Assembly: GCF_010435915.1 (NCBI RefSeq)
Contig: NZ_JAAFZH010000001.1
Span: 1 to 64,000, forward strand
Length of the DNA stretch: 64,000 nucleotides
Reading direction: 5' to 3'
Source: Spirosoma terrae
GTDB lineage: Bacteria; Bacteroidota; Bacteroidia; Cytophagales; Spirosomataceae
The position numbers and the translations under genes are program-made. Below the pieces are notes generated by a model, which was given only the letters and a program-made list of their open reading frames with translations, did no database searches and was not told where the DNA came from. Shown one piece after another: positions 54,137 through 61,909 of the stretch; within the stretch, counting starts at the first letter, position 1; each line of letters begins with the position of its first letter.

Positions 54137-54511
54137 TCAACGTGTAGCAACGGCTTCTAATTCAATCTTTAAACCATAATGTAGCGGCAAAACCGGCACA
54201 ACGGAACGAGCCGGTTTATGATCGCCAAAGAACTGCGCATACACCTGATTGACTGATCCCCAGGCACTCATATCGGTGATAAAAACAGTTACTTTGAGCA
54301 CGTTGCTACGTTCACTGCCAGCGGCAGCGAGAATGGCGTCGAGATTCTTCAGAACCTGTTCGGTTTGCTCCGAGAACGTAGCGTCGGTCAATTTTTCACC
54401 GGCTGGCGTAATGGGTAGAATACCTGATATAAATATCAGACCATTATGCTCAACGGCCTGTGAATAATGGCCTCCAGGGGCAGGTGCTTCGGACGTTTCA
54501 ATAAAGTTCAT
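54137..54511 (-). CDS. ridA: RidA family enamine/imine deaminase
   Basis: The 124-residue protein matches the RidA/YjgF fold. Blocks are APAPGGHYSQAVEHNGLIFISG, EQTEQVLKNLDAILAAAGSERSNVLKVTVFITDM, QVYAQFFGDHKPARSVVPVLPL and KIELEAVATR. The substrate-binding Arg is in KPARSVV. It hydrolyses reactive 2-aminoacrylate-type enamines from PLP enzymes. It may help protect PLP-dependent TrpB nearby, but the orientation gives no direct proof. Confidence 0.93.
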   Translation of the reverse strand: MNFIETSEAPAPGGHYSQAVEHNGLIFISGILPITPAGEKLTDATFSEQTEQVLKNLDAILAAAGSERSNVLKVTVFITDMSAWGSVNQVYAQFFGDHKPARSVVPVLPLHYGLKIELEAVATR

Positions 54512-54537
54512 TCGGCTATATTACAGCTTACAACGAG

Positions 54538-54567
54538 AAAAAGCCATATCCGTAAGGTATGGCTTTT
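54538..54567 (-). terminator. Terminator of the holin-family gene
   Basis: Arms AAAAGCCATA/TATGGCTTTT form a hairpin followed by T on the minus strand. It lies between the membrane-protein gene and ridA. Confidence 0.7.
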
Positions 54568-54587
54568 CTAAAATGAATAAATAGTAA

Positions 54588-54938
54588 TTAGACAATAGCG
54601 TCGATAAGCGCGGTTATTACAGAAACAACAAAACTAAAAAGTAGTGCTGTAATGAAATAGCTAATACCGGAACCTGTTATATCGAAACCAGAAATCAACG
54701 AATCGGCTAAATACACCATCAATACGTTCAAAACCAGCAGGAATAAGCCCAGCGTAACAATGGTAATTGGAATGGTCAGAACGGTCAGGATCGGCTTAAC
54801 GAATGCGTTCAGGAAGCCCAGTACAATGGCTACAATAAGATATGTTCCGGCACCGCCAGCTACGGAAACACCTGGAATAAATAAGCTGGCAACGTAAACC
54901 GCCACCGCGCTAATCAGGATTCGAATAATCAGTCCCAT
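54588..54938 (-). CDS. Phage-holin-family-IV-type small membrane protein
   Basis: The 116-residue protein consists of four hydrophobic segments (IIRILISAVAVYVASLFIPG, YLIVAIVLGFLNAFVKPIL, IPITIVTLGLFLLVLNVLMVYL, ISYFITALLFSFVVSVITALI). This pattern and the AFVKPIL block identify the 'phage holin family protein' (mycobacterial four-TMS superfamily IV). These are common chromosomal membrane proteins with no proven lytic role. There is no phage gene nearby. Confidence 0.85.
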   Translation of the reverse strand: MGLIIRILISAVAVYVASLFIPGVSVAGGAGTYLIVAIVLGFLNAFVKPILTVLTIPITIVTLGLFLLVLNVLMVYLADSLISGFDITGSGISYFITALLFSFVVSVITALIDAIV

Positions 54939-55026
54939 GAAAAAAGAGTTTGTGTTTGGTGAGCAACATTACTCAGGCAACACTGTGCTGCCTGATAACG
55001 CTGAAAAGCAAACCGCAAACCTGAGG

Positions 55027-55635
55027 CTATTGTTTTTGATGCCGGGACTGTAATACGGCCACAATATCGTCCAGATGCATATTTTTTTGCTCCAGAAGCA
55101 CCAAAAAGTGAAAAAGTAAATCAGCCGCTTCGCCTTTGAACAGGTCGTCGTTATCATCTTTAGCTTCGATAACCAGCTCGACGGCCTCCTCTCCCACTTT
55201 CTGAGCGATCTTGTTAACGCCTTTGCTAAATAAAGAGGCTGTATAGGATTTCTCCGACGGATTGGCACGGCGATCGTGAATAATGTCCTGCAAATAATTG
55301 AGGAACTGGCCTTTCCCACGATTGGTCTCTTCAAAACACGTGTCAGCACCCGTGTGGCAAACTGGCCCTGCAGGAGTGGCTTTAATCAACAACGTATCGC
55401 CGTCGCAATCGACAAGAATATCCCGTACATGCAGGAAGTTATTGGATGTTTCGCCTTTGGTCCAGAGCCGTTGCTTGCTGCGACTGAAAAACGTAACAAT
55501 ATTATCTGAAACGGTTTTATCGTAAGCCTCCTGGTTCATATAGCCCAGCATAAGAACCTTACCCGTTTCGGCATCCTGAATAACGGCCGGAACCAGCCCA
55601 TCAGGCGATTTATCAAAATTAATGTCGGAATTCAT
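55027..55635 (-). CDS. hisIE: Bifunctional phosphoribosyl-AMP cyclohydrolase / phosphoribosyl-ATP pyrophosphatase
   Basis: The 202-residue protein is a HisI-HisE fusion. The HisI half has VLMLGYMNQEAYDKT, FFSRSKQRLWTKGETSNN and DCDGDTLLIKATPAGPVCHTGADTCF with zinc and catalytic residues. The HisE half has the helical pyrophosphatase part (GVNKIAQKVGEEAVELVIEAK and DLLFHFLVLLEQKN). It performs the second and third steps of histidine synthesis. It lies 17 bases downstream of trpA in the same direction, so histidine and tryptophan synthesis are joined here; no other his gene is in view. Confidence 0.95.
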   Translation of the reverse strand: MNSDINFDKSPDGLVPAVIQDAETGKVLMLGYMNQEAYDKTVSDNIVTFFSRSKQRLWTKGETSNNFLHVRDILVDCDGDTLLIKATPAGPVCHTGADTCFEETNRGKGQFLNYLQDIIHDRRANPSEKSYTASLFSKGVNKIAQKVGEEAVELVIEAKDDNDDLFKGEAADLLFHFLVLLEQKNMHLDDIVAVLQSRHQKQ

Positions 55636-55652
55636 GCTACAAAGGTAAATCG

Positions 55653-56459
55653 CTAGGCGCGAATCGTCTGCACGAACGCCCGAATGCTGTCTGCGGACGT
55701 ACCGTTTTCCTGTAAGTGTCGGATAAATGCACTACCCACAATAGCGCCATTAGCGTACTGAGAGGCCGTGTCGAAGGTTTCGTGGTTATTAATACCGAAG
55801 CCAATCAAGCGTGGATTTTTCAAATTCATCGCCTGAATGCGCTCAAAATAAGCTTTCATAGAGTCGCTTATCCCTTTCACAGATCCTGTAATACTGGCCG
55901 ACGAAACCATGTAGATAAAGCCATCCGATTCGTTATCGATGAATCGGATGCGTGCTTCTGAGGTCTGCGGGGTAATCAGGTTTACATTAAGAATACCGTA
56001 TTCTCGGAAAACGTGTGCATACTCAGCTAAATACAAATCGAGTGGTAGATCGGGTAGAATAACGCCGTCGACACCTACTTCCTGGCACTTTTGACAGAAT
56101 TTTTCGATGCCGAACTGAAGAATTGGATTGATGTAGCCCATCAGCAAAATGGGAACGCTGATCGGGCCATCGGGTTGATCCTTCCGGCAGTCGGCTAATT
56201 GGTCAAACAGTTTCTTGACGGAAATTCCATTCTCCAGCGCTTTTCCGTTACTCTGCTGAATTGTTTCTCCATCGGCTACCGGATCGGAATACGGCATACC
56301 AATCTCAACAATATCGACACCCGCTTCCTGCAAACTACGCAGAACGGTTACGGTATCGTCTAAAGCAGGAAAGCCAGCAGTAAAGTAAACATTCAAAATC
56401 CGTTCACGCTTATGCGTAAACAGACTGGTTATGCGGTTTTGGGTTAATTCCTGAGTCAT
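55653..56459 (-). CDS. trpA: Tryptophan synthase alpha chain
   Basis: The 268-residue TIM-barrel protein carries the active-site pattern VEIGMPYSDPVADGETIQ with the catalytic Glu (52) and Asp (63). The block ILPDLPLDLY and the phosphate loop SSASITGSVKG are also present. It splits indole-3-glycerol phosphate to indole and glyceraldehyde-3-phosphate and passes indole to TrpB. It lies behind trpB with an 83-base gap that holds a palindromic repeat. Confidence 0.97.
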   Translation of the reverse strand: MTQELTQNRITSLFTHKRERILNVYFTAGFPALDDTVTVLRSLQEAGVDIVEIGMPYSDPVADGETIQQSNGKALENGISVKKLFDQLADCRKDQPDGPISVPILLMGYINPILQFGIEKFCQKCQEVGVDGVILPDLPLDLYLAEYAHVFREYGILNVNLITPQTSEARIRFIDNESDGFIYMVSSASITGSVKGISDSMKAYFERIQAMNLKNPRLIGFGINNHETFDTASQYANGAIVGSAFIRHLQENGTSADSIRAFVQTIRA

Positions 56460-56463
56460 AGTT

Positions 56464-56538
56464 GTAGCGTGGACGTTTACGTCCGTGTAGCTTGGTGCAT
56501 GTAAAAGTGATCAACGCGGACGTAGACGTCCACGCTAC
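56464..56538. repeat. Palindromic intergenic repeat between trpB and trpA
   Basis: Arms of 22 bases (56464-56485 and 56517-56538; GTAGCGTGGACG..ACGTCCG type, one T/C difference that still pairs G-T) enclose a 31-base centre. The element fills almost the whole gap between trpB and trpA. It has no T-tract. Its form suggests a dispersed palindrome. Confidence 0.8.
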
Positions 56539-56542
56539 GTCC

Positions 56543-57742
56543 TTACAGATGCTTTGAATAGGTACTTAAGTCTTTATCGCCCCTACCCGACAGACAGACA
56601 ACGACAACATCGTCAGCTTTCAGATTCATTTTTGATAGAGCCGCCAGCGCATGGGCTGATTCAAGAGCTGGAATGATTCCTTCGAGCTTACTTAGTTCGA
56701 AACCAGCTGCCAGGGCTTCGTTGTCCGTAATGGCGTAAAAATCTCCGCGACCCGAATCGAAGAGATGCGCATGAAGTGGTCCGATGCCCGGATAATCCAA
56801 TCCGGCAGAAATAGAGTATGGTTCAACTACCTGGCCATCTTCGGTTTGCATCAAAATGGTCCGGCTACCATGCAGTACCCCTGGCTTACCTAAAGCTGTT
56901 GTTGCGGCCGAATGTCCCGACGTAACGCCCTGGCCAGCGGCTTCTGCTGCTACCAAACGTACGGAAGGTTCGCTCAGGAAGTGAAAAAAGGCACCTGCCG
57001 CATTGCTGCCGCCCCCAACGCAGGCCACTACGTAGTCGGGGGTTTCGCGACCTGTTTTGGCTGCGAGTTGTTTTCTTATTTCCTGCGAAATCACAGACTG
57101 GAAACGGGCAACCATATCTGGATAGGGGTGCGGGCCAACTACCGAACCAATAATGTAGTGGGTGTCAACTGGATTGTTGATCCAGTGGCGCATGGCCTCG
57201 TTAGTTGCATCTTTCAGCGTCTGGCTTCCCGACGTAGCCGGAACAACAGTAGCACCCAGCATACGCATACGATCTACGTTCGGTTTCTGCCGCTCCATGT
57301 CGATGCTTCCCATGTAGACGATACATTCCAGGCCCATCAGCGCACAGACAGTGGCCGTGGCAACGCCGTGTTGACCAGCGCCCGTTTCGGCTACGATTCG
57401 TTTTTTGCCCAGTCGTTGCGCTACCAGAATCTGCCCAATGGTATTATTCACTTTATGCGCACCCGTATGGCACAAGTCCTCCCGCTTGAGGTAAATTGTT
57501 GCGCCAATTTTATCGGACAATCGTTTCGCTAAAAACAGAGGAGTTGGCCGGCCAACGTAGTCTTCAAGCAGTTGCCAGAACTCAGTTTGAAAGGAAGGGT
57601 CAGCTATGATACTGAGATAGTTCTGACGCAATTCCTCTACGTTAGGGTAGAGCATTTCAGGGATAAAAGCGCCACCGAAGTGGCCATAAAAGCCTTTATC
57701 GGAAACCTCAAACGAGGTTGTTGGTTCAAGAGTGGTTTGCAT
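56543..57742 (-). CDS. trpB: Tryptophan synthase beta chain
   Basis: The 399-residue PLP enzyme has the lysine motif [16 protein letters not shown] (PLP Lys97). Further blocks are [34 protein letters not shown] and [14 protein letters not shown]. It condenses indole with serine. It is the first gene after a 271-base gap in the trp cluster, so it may have its own promoter, though no clear one was seen. Confidence 0.97.
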   Translation of the reverse strand: MQTTLEPTTSFEVSDKGFYGHFGGAFIPEMLYPNVEELRQNYLSIIADPSFQTEFWQLLEDYVGRPTPLFLAKRLSDKIGATIYLKREDLCHTGAHKVNNTIGQILVAQRLGKKRIVAETGAGQHGVATATVCALMGLECIVYMGSIDMERQKPNVDRMRMLGATVVPATSGSQTLKDATNEAMRHWINNPVDTHYIIGSVVGPHPYPDMVARFQSVISQEIRKQLAAKTGRETPDYVVACVGGGSNAAGAFFHFLSEPSVRLVAAEAAGQGVTSGHSAATTALGKPGVLHGSRTILMQTEDGQVVEPYSISAGLDYPGIGPLHAHLFDSGRGDFYAITDNEALAAGFELSKLEGIIPALESAHALAALSKMNLKADDVVVVCLSGRGDKDLSTYSKHL

Positions 57743-57822
57743 AAAATTAGTGCTTGATTAAGCGCAGGCCTGAAGCAGATTTATATAGGGCAATCTATGA
57801 AGTCAGACTTATTCTAGTAGCC

Positions 57823-58014
57823 TTATTGCCAGATATGCGTCTCGTTTTCTACAGCATTCAAGCAGAAGAATTCGTTAACTTCTAGCCAAAGGTGCCCATT
57901 CGGAGTTATTGATACGTCAATAAGCCCCACAACACTGGGTTTATTATAGGTTTGCCTTATTGCTTTGTTGTGTATTGGCTTTAACCAAAACTCATAAATC
58001 GTTAACGACAGCCA
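57823..58014 (-). pseudogene. Open frame after the trpF stop, possible gene remnant
   Basis: Directly behind the trpF stop codon and in the same frame, 63 codons stay open until a TAA at 57823. The reading includes KPSVVGLIDVSITPNGHLWLEV and NEFFCLNAVENETHIWQ, which looks protein-like with alternating strand pattern. There is no ATG. It could be the remnant of a lost gene or chance: an open run of this length is not rare enough to be decisive. No family is recognised. Confidence 0.25.
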
Positions 58015-58659
58015 TTACACCGTTTCTTCTTCTTCTACCGGCCGAACGCGATCGATCAGTTCTTTCACTTTTGCTACGTCTTTCACACCTGGCGATACTT
58101 CGACCTGACTATTTACGTCGACGCCGTAGAGTTTCATGCCTTTCAGTTGATCCAGCTGATCCAGGTTGTCGAGGCCAATGCCACCGCTGATTAGAAATGG
58201 TTTTTCGTTATCGTACCGCCGTAAAATGCTCCAGTCGAACGTAATGCCATTACCACCGGGTTGATCGCCTTTGGCGTCGAATAGAAAGAAATCGCAGTGG
58301 GCTTTGTAGTTGTTGAGCATCGAAAAGTTGAACGACTCATCAACCCGAAAGGCTTTGATAAGGCTTATACCTCTATTTCTCAGGCTACGGCAATAGTCAG
58401 GGGTTTCGTTGCCATGGAGCTGAACGTACTGGAAATCATACTTCTTTACGTTCCGGAGTATGTAGTCCGGGCTGGCATTGACAAAAACACCCACTTTGCG
58501 AATGGAACGGGGTAATGACTTCACTACGTCCTCATTCAAATCGTCTCCAACAAAACGGGGCGACTGATCGTAGAAAATGAATCCTACAAAATCAGGACCA
58601 AGGGCGGCAATCTCTTTCAGGTTCTCAGCGTCTCTCAGACCGCACACTTTTATTTTCAT
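58015..58659 (-). CDS. trpF: Phosphoribosylanthranilate isomerase
   Basis: The 214-residue TIM-barrel protein has MKIKVCGLRD with catalytic Cys (6). Further blocks are FVGFIFYDQSPRFV, KVGVFVNAS, VQLHGNETPDYC, FLFDAKGDQPGGNG with catalytic Asp (128) and FLISGGIGLDN. It isomerises phosphoribosylanthranilate to CdRP. Its ATG overlaps the trpC stop (ATGA). Confidence 0.96.
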   Translation of the reverse strand: MKIKVCGLRDAENLKEIAALGPDFVGFIFYDQSPRFVGDDLNEDVVKSLPRSIRKVGVFVNASPDYILRNVKKYDFQYVQLHGNETPDYCRSLRNRGISLIKAFRVDESFNFSMLNNYKAHCDFFLFDAKGDQPGGNGITFDWSILRRYDNEKPFLISGGIGLDNLDQLDQLKGMKLYGVDVNSQVEVSPGVKDVAKVKELIDRVRPVEEEETV

Positions 58660-59480
58660 GATGTAAACGAGTTTTCAAAGGTGGGCATTCGTGAAGTAAA
58701 ATCAGTAACGATGCTACGTAGTGCCGCAGCCGGATCAGCTGTTTTCATAAAGGCTTCGCCAATCAGAAAACCATCAAATCCAGCTCTGAACAGATTGAAC
58801 ATGGTTTCGGCATCATGTAGACCGCTTTCTGTAATCTTGCCAAACGTGTCAGGAATCCGATCAACCAGTCGGAGTGACGTATCGATGGACGTAGTAAACG
58901 TTTTCAGATTACGGTTATTAACGCCGACCAGATCAATGCTATGCATTAACGTCTGATCCAGCTCATCCTCATCGTGTACTTCGAGCAGCACCTGTAGCCC
59001 CAGGTTCTGGGCTTGTTCGCTCAACGCTTTTACTTCGGCTGGCGTTAGGCAGGAGGCAATGAGCAGAACGAGATCGGCACCCCAGGCTTTTGCCTCGAAC
59101 AGTTGATACTCATCAATGACAAAATCCTTGCGTAGAATGGGCGTCGACGGGTTGGCAAGACGAGCAGCCTGAAGATCGGCAGGTGTGCCGCCAAAAAAAG
59201 GCTCATCCGTCAAAACCGATAGAACGGCAGCCCCGGCTGCTACGTATCCCTGCGTAGTCAGCGCTACGTCGGCCTGGTCGTTAATAATACCTTTGGAGGG
59301 CGATTTACGCTTAAACTCGGCAATAATGCCTGTTGAGTGTAATCCTTGGATGGCTTCTCGTGCCGACAACGGGTGACGTTTGAAGTCGGGCATTTGTTCC
59401 AGTACAGACACGGGGGAGGCCTCTTTGCGTTGAGCTACTTCGATTCGCTTTTGAGCAATAATTTCGTCTAAAATCGTCAT
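58656..59480 (-). CDS. trpC: Indole-3-glycerol phosphate synthase
   Basis: From the ATG at 59480 the protein has 274 residues. It has MTILDEIIAQKRIEVAQRK, IAEFKRKSPSKGIIN (catalytic Lys), LSVLTDEPFFGG, PILRKDFVIDEYQ, LVLLIASCL and GVNNRNLKTF. An ATG 13 codons upstream (59519) would place a hairpin repeat inside the coding region and is rejected. It closes the indole ring from CdRP. It overlaps trpF by 4 bases. Confidence 0.96.
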   Translation of the reverse strand: MTILDEIIAQKRIEVAQRKEASPVSVLEQMPDFKRHPLSAREAIQGLHSTGIIAEFKRKSPSKGIINDQADVALTTQGYVAAGAAVLSVLTDEPFFGGTPADLQAARLANPSTPILRKDFVIDEYQLFEAKAWGADLVLLIASCLTPAEVKALSEQAQNLGLQVLLEVHDEDELDQTLMHSIDLVGVNNRNLKTFTTSIDTSLRLVDRIPDTFGKITESGLHDAETMFNLFRAGFDGFLIGEAFMKTADPAAALRSIVTDFTSRMPTFENSFTS

Positions 59481-59489
59481 TTCGTATGT

Positions 59490-59584
59490 AGAAACGGACA
59501 TCCCCGTCCGTTTAGCCATCTGGCCAGCTGCTACTGTGACTTATATGGTTAGCCTCGCGGCTGAACGAATGGGGATATTCGTTC
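59490..59584. repeat. Pair of hairpins with complementary loops between trpD and trpC
   Basis: Two 8-base-arm hairpins flank the trpD-trpC gap. On the plus strand they are AAACGGAC-atcccc-GTCCGTTT (59490-59511) and GAACGAAT-ggggat-ATTCGTTC (59563-59584). The six-base loops are exact complements. A third small hairpin (AGCC-tcgc-GGCT type) lies inside. The first eight-base arm of the right hairpin begins two bases inside the trpD end. Confidence 0.65.
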
Positions 59585-60571
59585 TTATTCGATTAATTTC
59601 TTAAAGCAGGCTAGTGCCCGTTTGCTTTCTAACGATTCTCTGGCCAGCGCTACCGCATCTTCCCGCGTTGTTGCTTTGCCGGCCGCTACTAATGCCATGG
59701 CTGAATTTGCCAGAACGGCCTGTTTCTGCGCAGCGGTTGCTTCATCATTCAGAACATTCATGAATATCTGCGCAGACTCATCCAATGTTTGCCCTCCTGC
59801 CAATGATTCAGGGGTTAATACGTTCATTCCCAGTTGTTCTGGCACCAAAACCTGTTCGGTTTGATTGCTGATCACTTTGAATCCACCGGTCAATGAAATT
59901 TCATCGTAGCCATCCAAGGCATGAATGATCATAAACTGTTTATCAGTTTGCTGATAAAGATACGCATATAATCGAGCCAATTCAAGGTTAAATACGCCAA
60001 CGAGCTGTTTTTGAGGCTTTGAGGGGTTGATCATGGGGCCTAATACATTGAAAAATGTTTTGACTCCAAGGTCACGGCGGATGGGTGCTACGTTTTTCAT
60101 TGCCGGGTGGAAGAGGGGAGCGTGCAGAAAGCAAATACCCGCTGTTTCCATTTTTCGCTGTAATTCGCCTATATCATTAGTGAATTGGTAGCCAAGTCGC
60201 TCCATGATGGTTGATGAACCTACCAGCGACGAAACCCCGTGATTACCGTGTTTCGCTACGCACTGACCGGCCCCGGCCACCACAAACGACGATAGGGTTG
60301 AGATGTTAAACGTATCTTTGCCATCGCCACCCGTGCCGCATAAATCCATAGGGTCGTAGCTGGTTAGATCAATGGGTAAGCAAAGTTCCAGCATGGCGTC
60401 CCGAAAGCCTTCGAGCTCTTCCAGGCGAATGCTCCGCATCATATAAACGGTTAAAAATGATGCGATTTGGGCTGCGTTATATTCCCCACGACCAATGCCA
60501 AGCAAGACCTGTCGGGCCTGTTCTTTGGTGAGGAATTTGTATTCAAATAAGTGATTTAAAATGGCTTTCAT
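59585..60571 (-). CDS. trpD: Anthranilate phosphoribosyltransferase
   Basis: From the ATG at 60571 the protein has 328 residues. Signature blocks are DLCGTGGDGKDTFNISTLSSFVVAGAG, AKHGNHGVSSLVGS, PLFHPAMKNVAPIRRDLGVKTFFNVLGPM and NLELARLYAYL. It transfers phosphoribose from PRPP to anthranilate. A TTG five codons upstream is less likely as start. It follows the methyltransferase-like gene by 20 bases. Confidence 0.96.
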   Translation of the reverse strand: MKAILNHLFEYKFLTKEQARQVLLGIGRGEYNAAQIASFLTVYMMRSIRLEELEGFRDAMLELCLPIDLTSYDPMDLCGTGGDGKDTFNISTLSSFVVAGAGQCVAKHGNHGVSSLVGSSTIMERLGYQFTNDIGELQRKMETAGICFLHAPLFHPAMKNVAPIRRDLGVKTFFNVLGPMINPSKPQKQLVGVFNLELARLYAYLYQQTDKQFMIIHALDGYDEISLTGGFKVISNQTEQVLVPEQLGMNVLTPESLAGGQTLDESAQIFMNVLNDEATAAQKQAVLANSAMALVAAGKATTREDAVALARESLESKRALACFKKLIE

Positions 60572-60591
60572 GGGATAAGTATGCAAAAACG

Positions 60592-61275
60592 CTACTGAGA
60601 TTTATGCTTGATTCGTAACAGTTGATAAGCCCCTTTCTGGAAGTGATAATCAACGGGTACAATGTCGGCGTCGAGATTGTGTTGCTGACAAAGATCCAGA
60701 ACTCTTGCCAGATAAGGCGAGGGCTGATTGTCCAGCGTCATCAGGGGAAAAATGCGAACTTCAGTGGCTATGCGAAGTAGTTCCTGTATTGATTCCAGAT
60801 GAAAGCGCTCTGAAAGCTGCCCAGAATATAGAAAAAGCAGATGCGAACACAACGCCAGATCGAACGATTGGTCAGCAAACGGAAGAGCTGGCAACGAATG
60901 GTTTAAATAGCGACCTACGCTACGTCCCTTTTCGTAATCGGCCAAAAACAGGTTCATAGCCTCCATTCGTTCACTGCCTAGCTGATCCACATTTCGAAAC
61001 GTTGTCCAGTTGTACTGATGTGCATTTGCGTTAAGCTGGTCAGTAATAACTTGATACGTATCGGTAATGCGCATTCTGATTTCATCGGCGGAGAAAGCAT
61101 AAATAGGGTCAACCGATATAACTGAATAACCCTTCGCGGTCATTTGAGCGTTGAAACTGGCAGGGCCATCGCCAACGCCCAAAATCCGTTTTGACAGGTC
61201 TGTGTCTGTTAGCCCAAACATCAGCTGGTATTCGGTCAATGTTCGCCCCCATGGAACAATCTCAGCCAGTTTCAT
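60592..61275 (-). CDS. SAM-dependent methyltransferase-like protein in the trp operon
   Basis: The 227-residue protein has a Rossmann start ILGVGDGPASFNAQMTAKGYSVISVDPIYAFS, which matches SAM motif I and the acidic strand-2 end. A later LPFADQSFDLALCSHLLFLYS matches motif IV/post-I of class I methyltransferases, and ELLRIATEVRIFPLM follows. Its substrate is unknown. Its ATG overlaps the trpG stop (ATGA), and trpD follows by 20 bases. It is therefore firmly embedded in the tryptophan operon although it is not a pathway enzyme. Confidence 0.82.
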   Translation of the reverse strand: MKLAEIVPWGRTLTEYQLMFGLTDTDLSKRILGVGDGPASFNAQMTAKGYSVISVDPIYAFSADEIRMRITDTYQVITDQLNANAHQYNWTTFRNVDQLGSERMEAMNLFLADYEKGRSVGRYLNHSLPALPFADQSFDLALCSHLLFLYSGQLSERFHLESIQELLRIATEVRIFPLMTLDNQPSPYLARVLDLCQQHNLDADIVPVDYHFQKGAYQLLRIKHKSQ

Positions 61276-61838
61276 ATCGACAACCAGTTCTGAATCATTT
61301 TCACACCGTTTTCTGTCAGAACAGATTCGGGGTGGAATTGCAGGCCTCTTACGTCGTAGCGTGTATGGGCCAATCCCATGACGCGCCCGTGTTCATCGAC
61401 CGCCGTAGTATGTAGTTCGGCAGGCATCGAGTCGGGCATGACCGTCCATGAATGGTAGCGGCCAACCGTTAGTTCGTCGGGAATATCAGCGAAAAGGCGC
61501 TCGGAGCGATCAGTAACGGTTGCCCGATGTGCTACGCCATGCAAAACGTCGCCGAGGTTTTCCAGGCTGGCACCGTAGGCTTCGCCAATGCCCTGATGAC
61601 CGAGGCATACACCTAAAATGCTTTTTGTTGAACCGTATTCGGTAATCAGCTCCTGCATGATGCCTGCTTCCGATGGGATACCAGGCCCCGGCGACAGCAG
61701 AATTTTATCGTATTGGCTTACCGCTTCAAGCGCAATTTTATTGTTTCGGATAACATCAGGCCGTAGCCCTAACTCTCGTAAAATATAGACGAGATTGTAG
61801 GTGAATGAGTCGTAATTATCTAAGACTAAAAGCTTCAT
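61272..61838 (-). CDS. trpG: Anthranilate synthase component II (glutamine amidotransferase)
   Basis: The 188-residue class I amidotransferase has LVLDNYDSFTYNLVY, LLSPGPGIPSEAG, LGVCLGHQG with the nucleophile Cys78, and GLQFHPESVLTE with the catalytic His and Glu. It supplies ammonia to TrpE. It lies 71 bases behind trpE. Confidence 0.97.
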   Translation of the reverse strand: MKLLVLDNYDSFTYNLVYILRELGLRPDVIRNNKIALEAVSQYDKILLSPGPGIPSEAGIMQELITEYGSTKSILGVCLGHQGIGEAYGASLENLGDVLHGVAHRATVTDRSERLFADIPDELTVGRYHSWTVMPDSMPAELHTTAVDEHGRVMGLAHTRYDVRGLQFHPESVLTENGVKMIQNWLSI

Positions 61839-61909
61839 AAAGTGAAGATTGACAAGTGTAACGTGAAGAGAAGACGATGCTACGTGTTGCAGGCTACCTT
61901 CTGTAGTGT

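Noticed and set aside
54588..54938. Holin-family protein as sign of a prophage
   Set aside because: No other phage gene is nearby, and this four-segment family is a common chromosomal membrane protein.
59481..59519. Upstream ATG (59519) for trpC
   Set aside because: The added 13 codons come from a hairpin repeat and are not part of the family's N-terminus.
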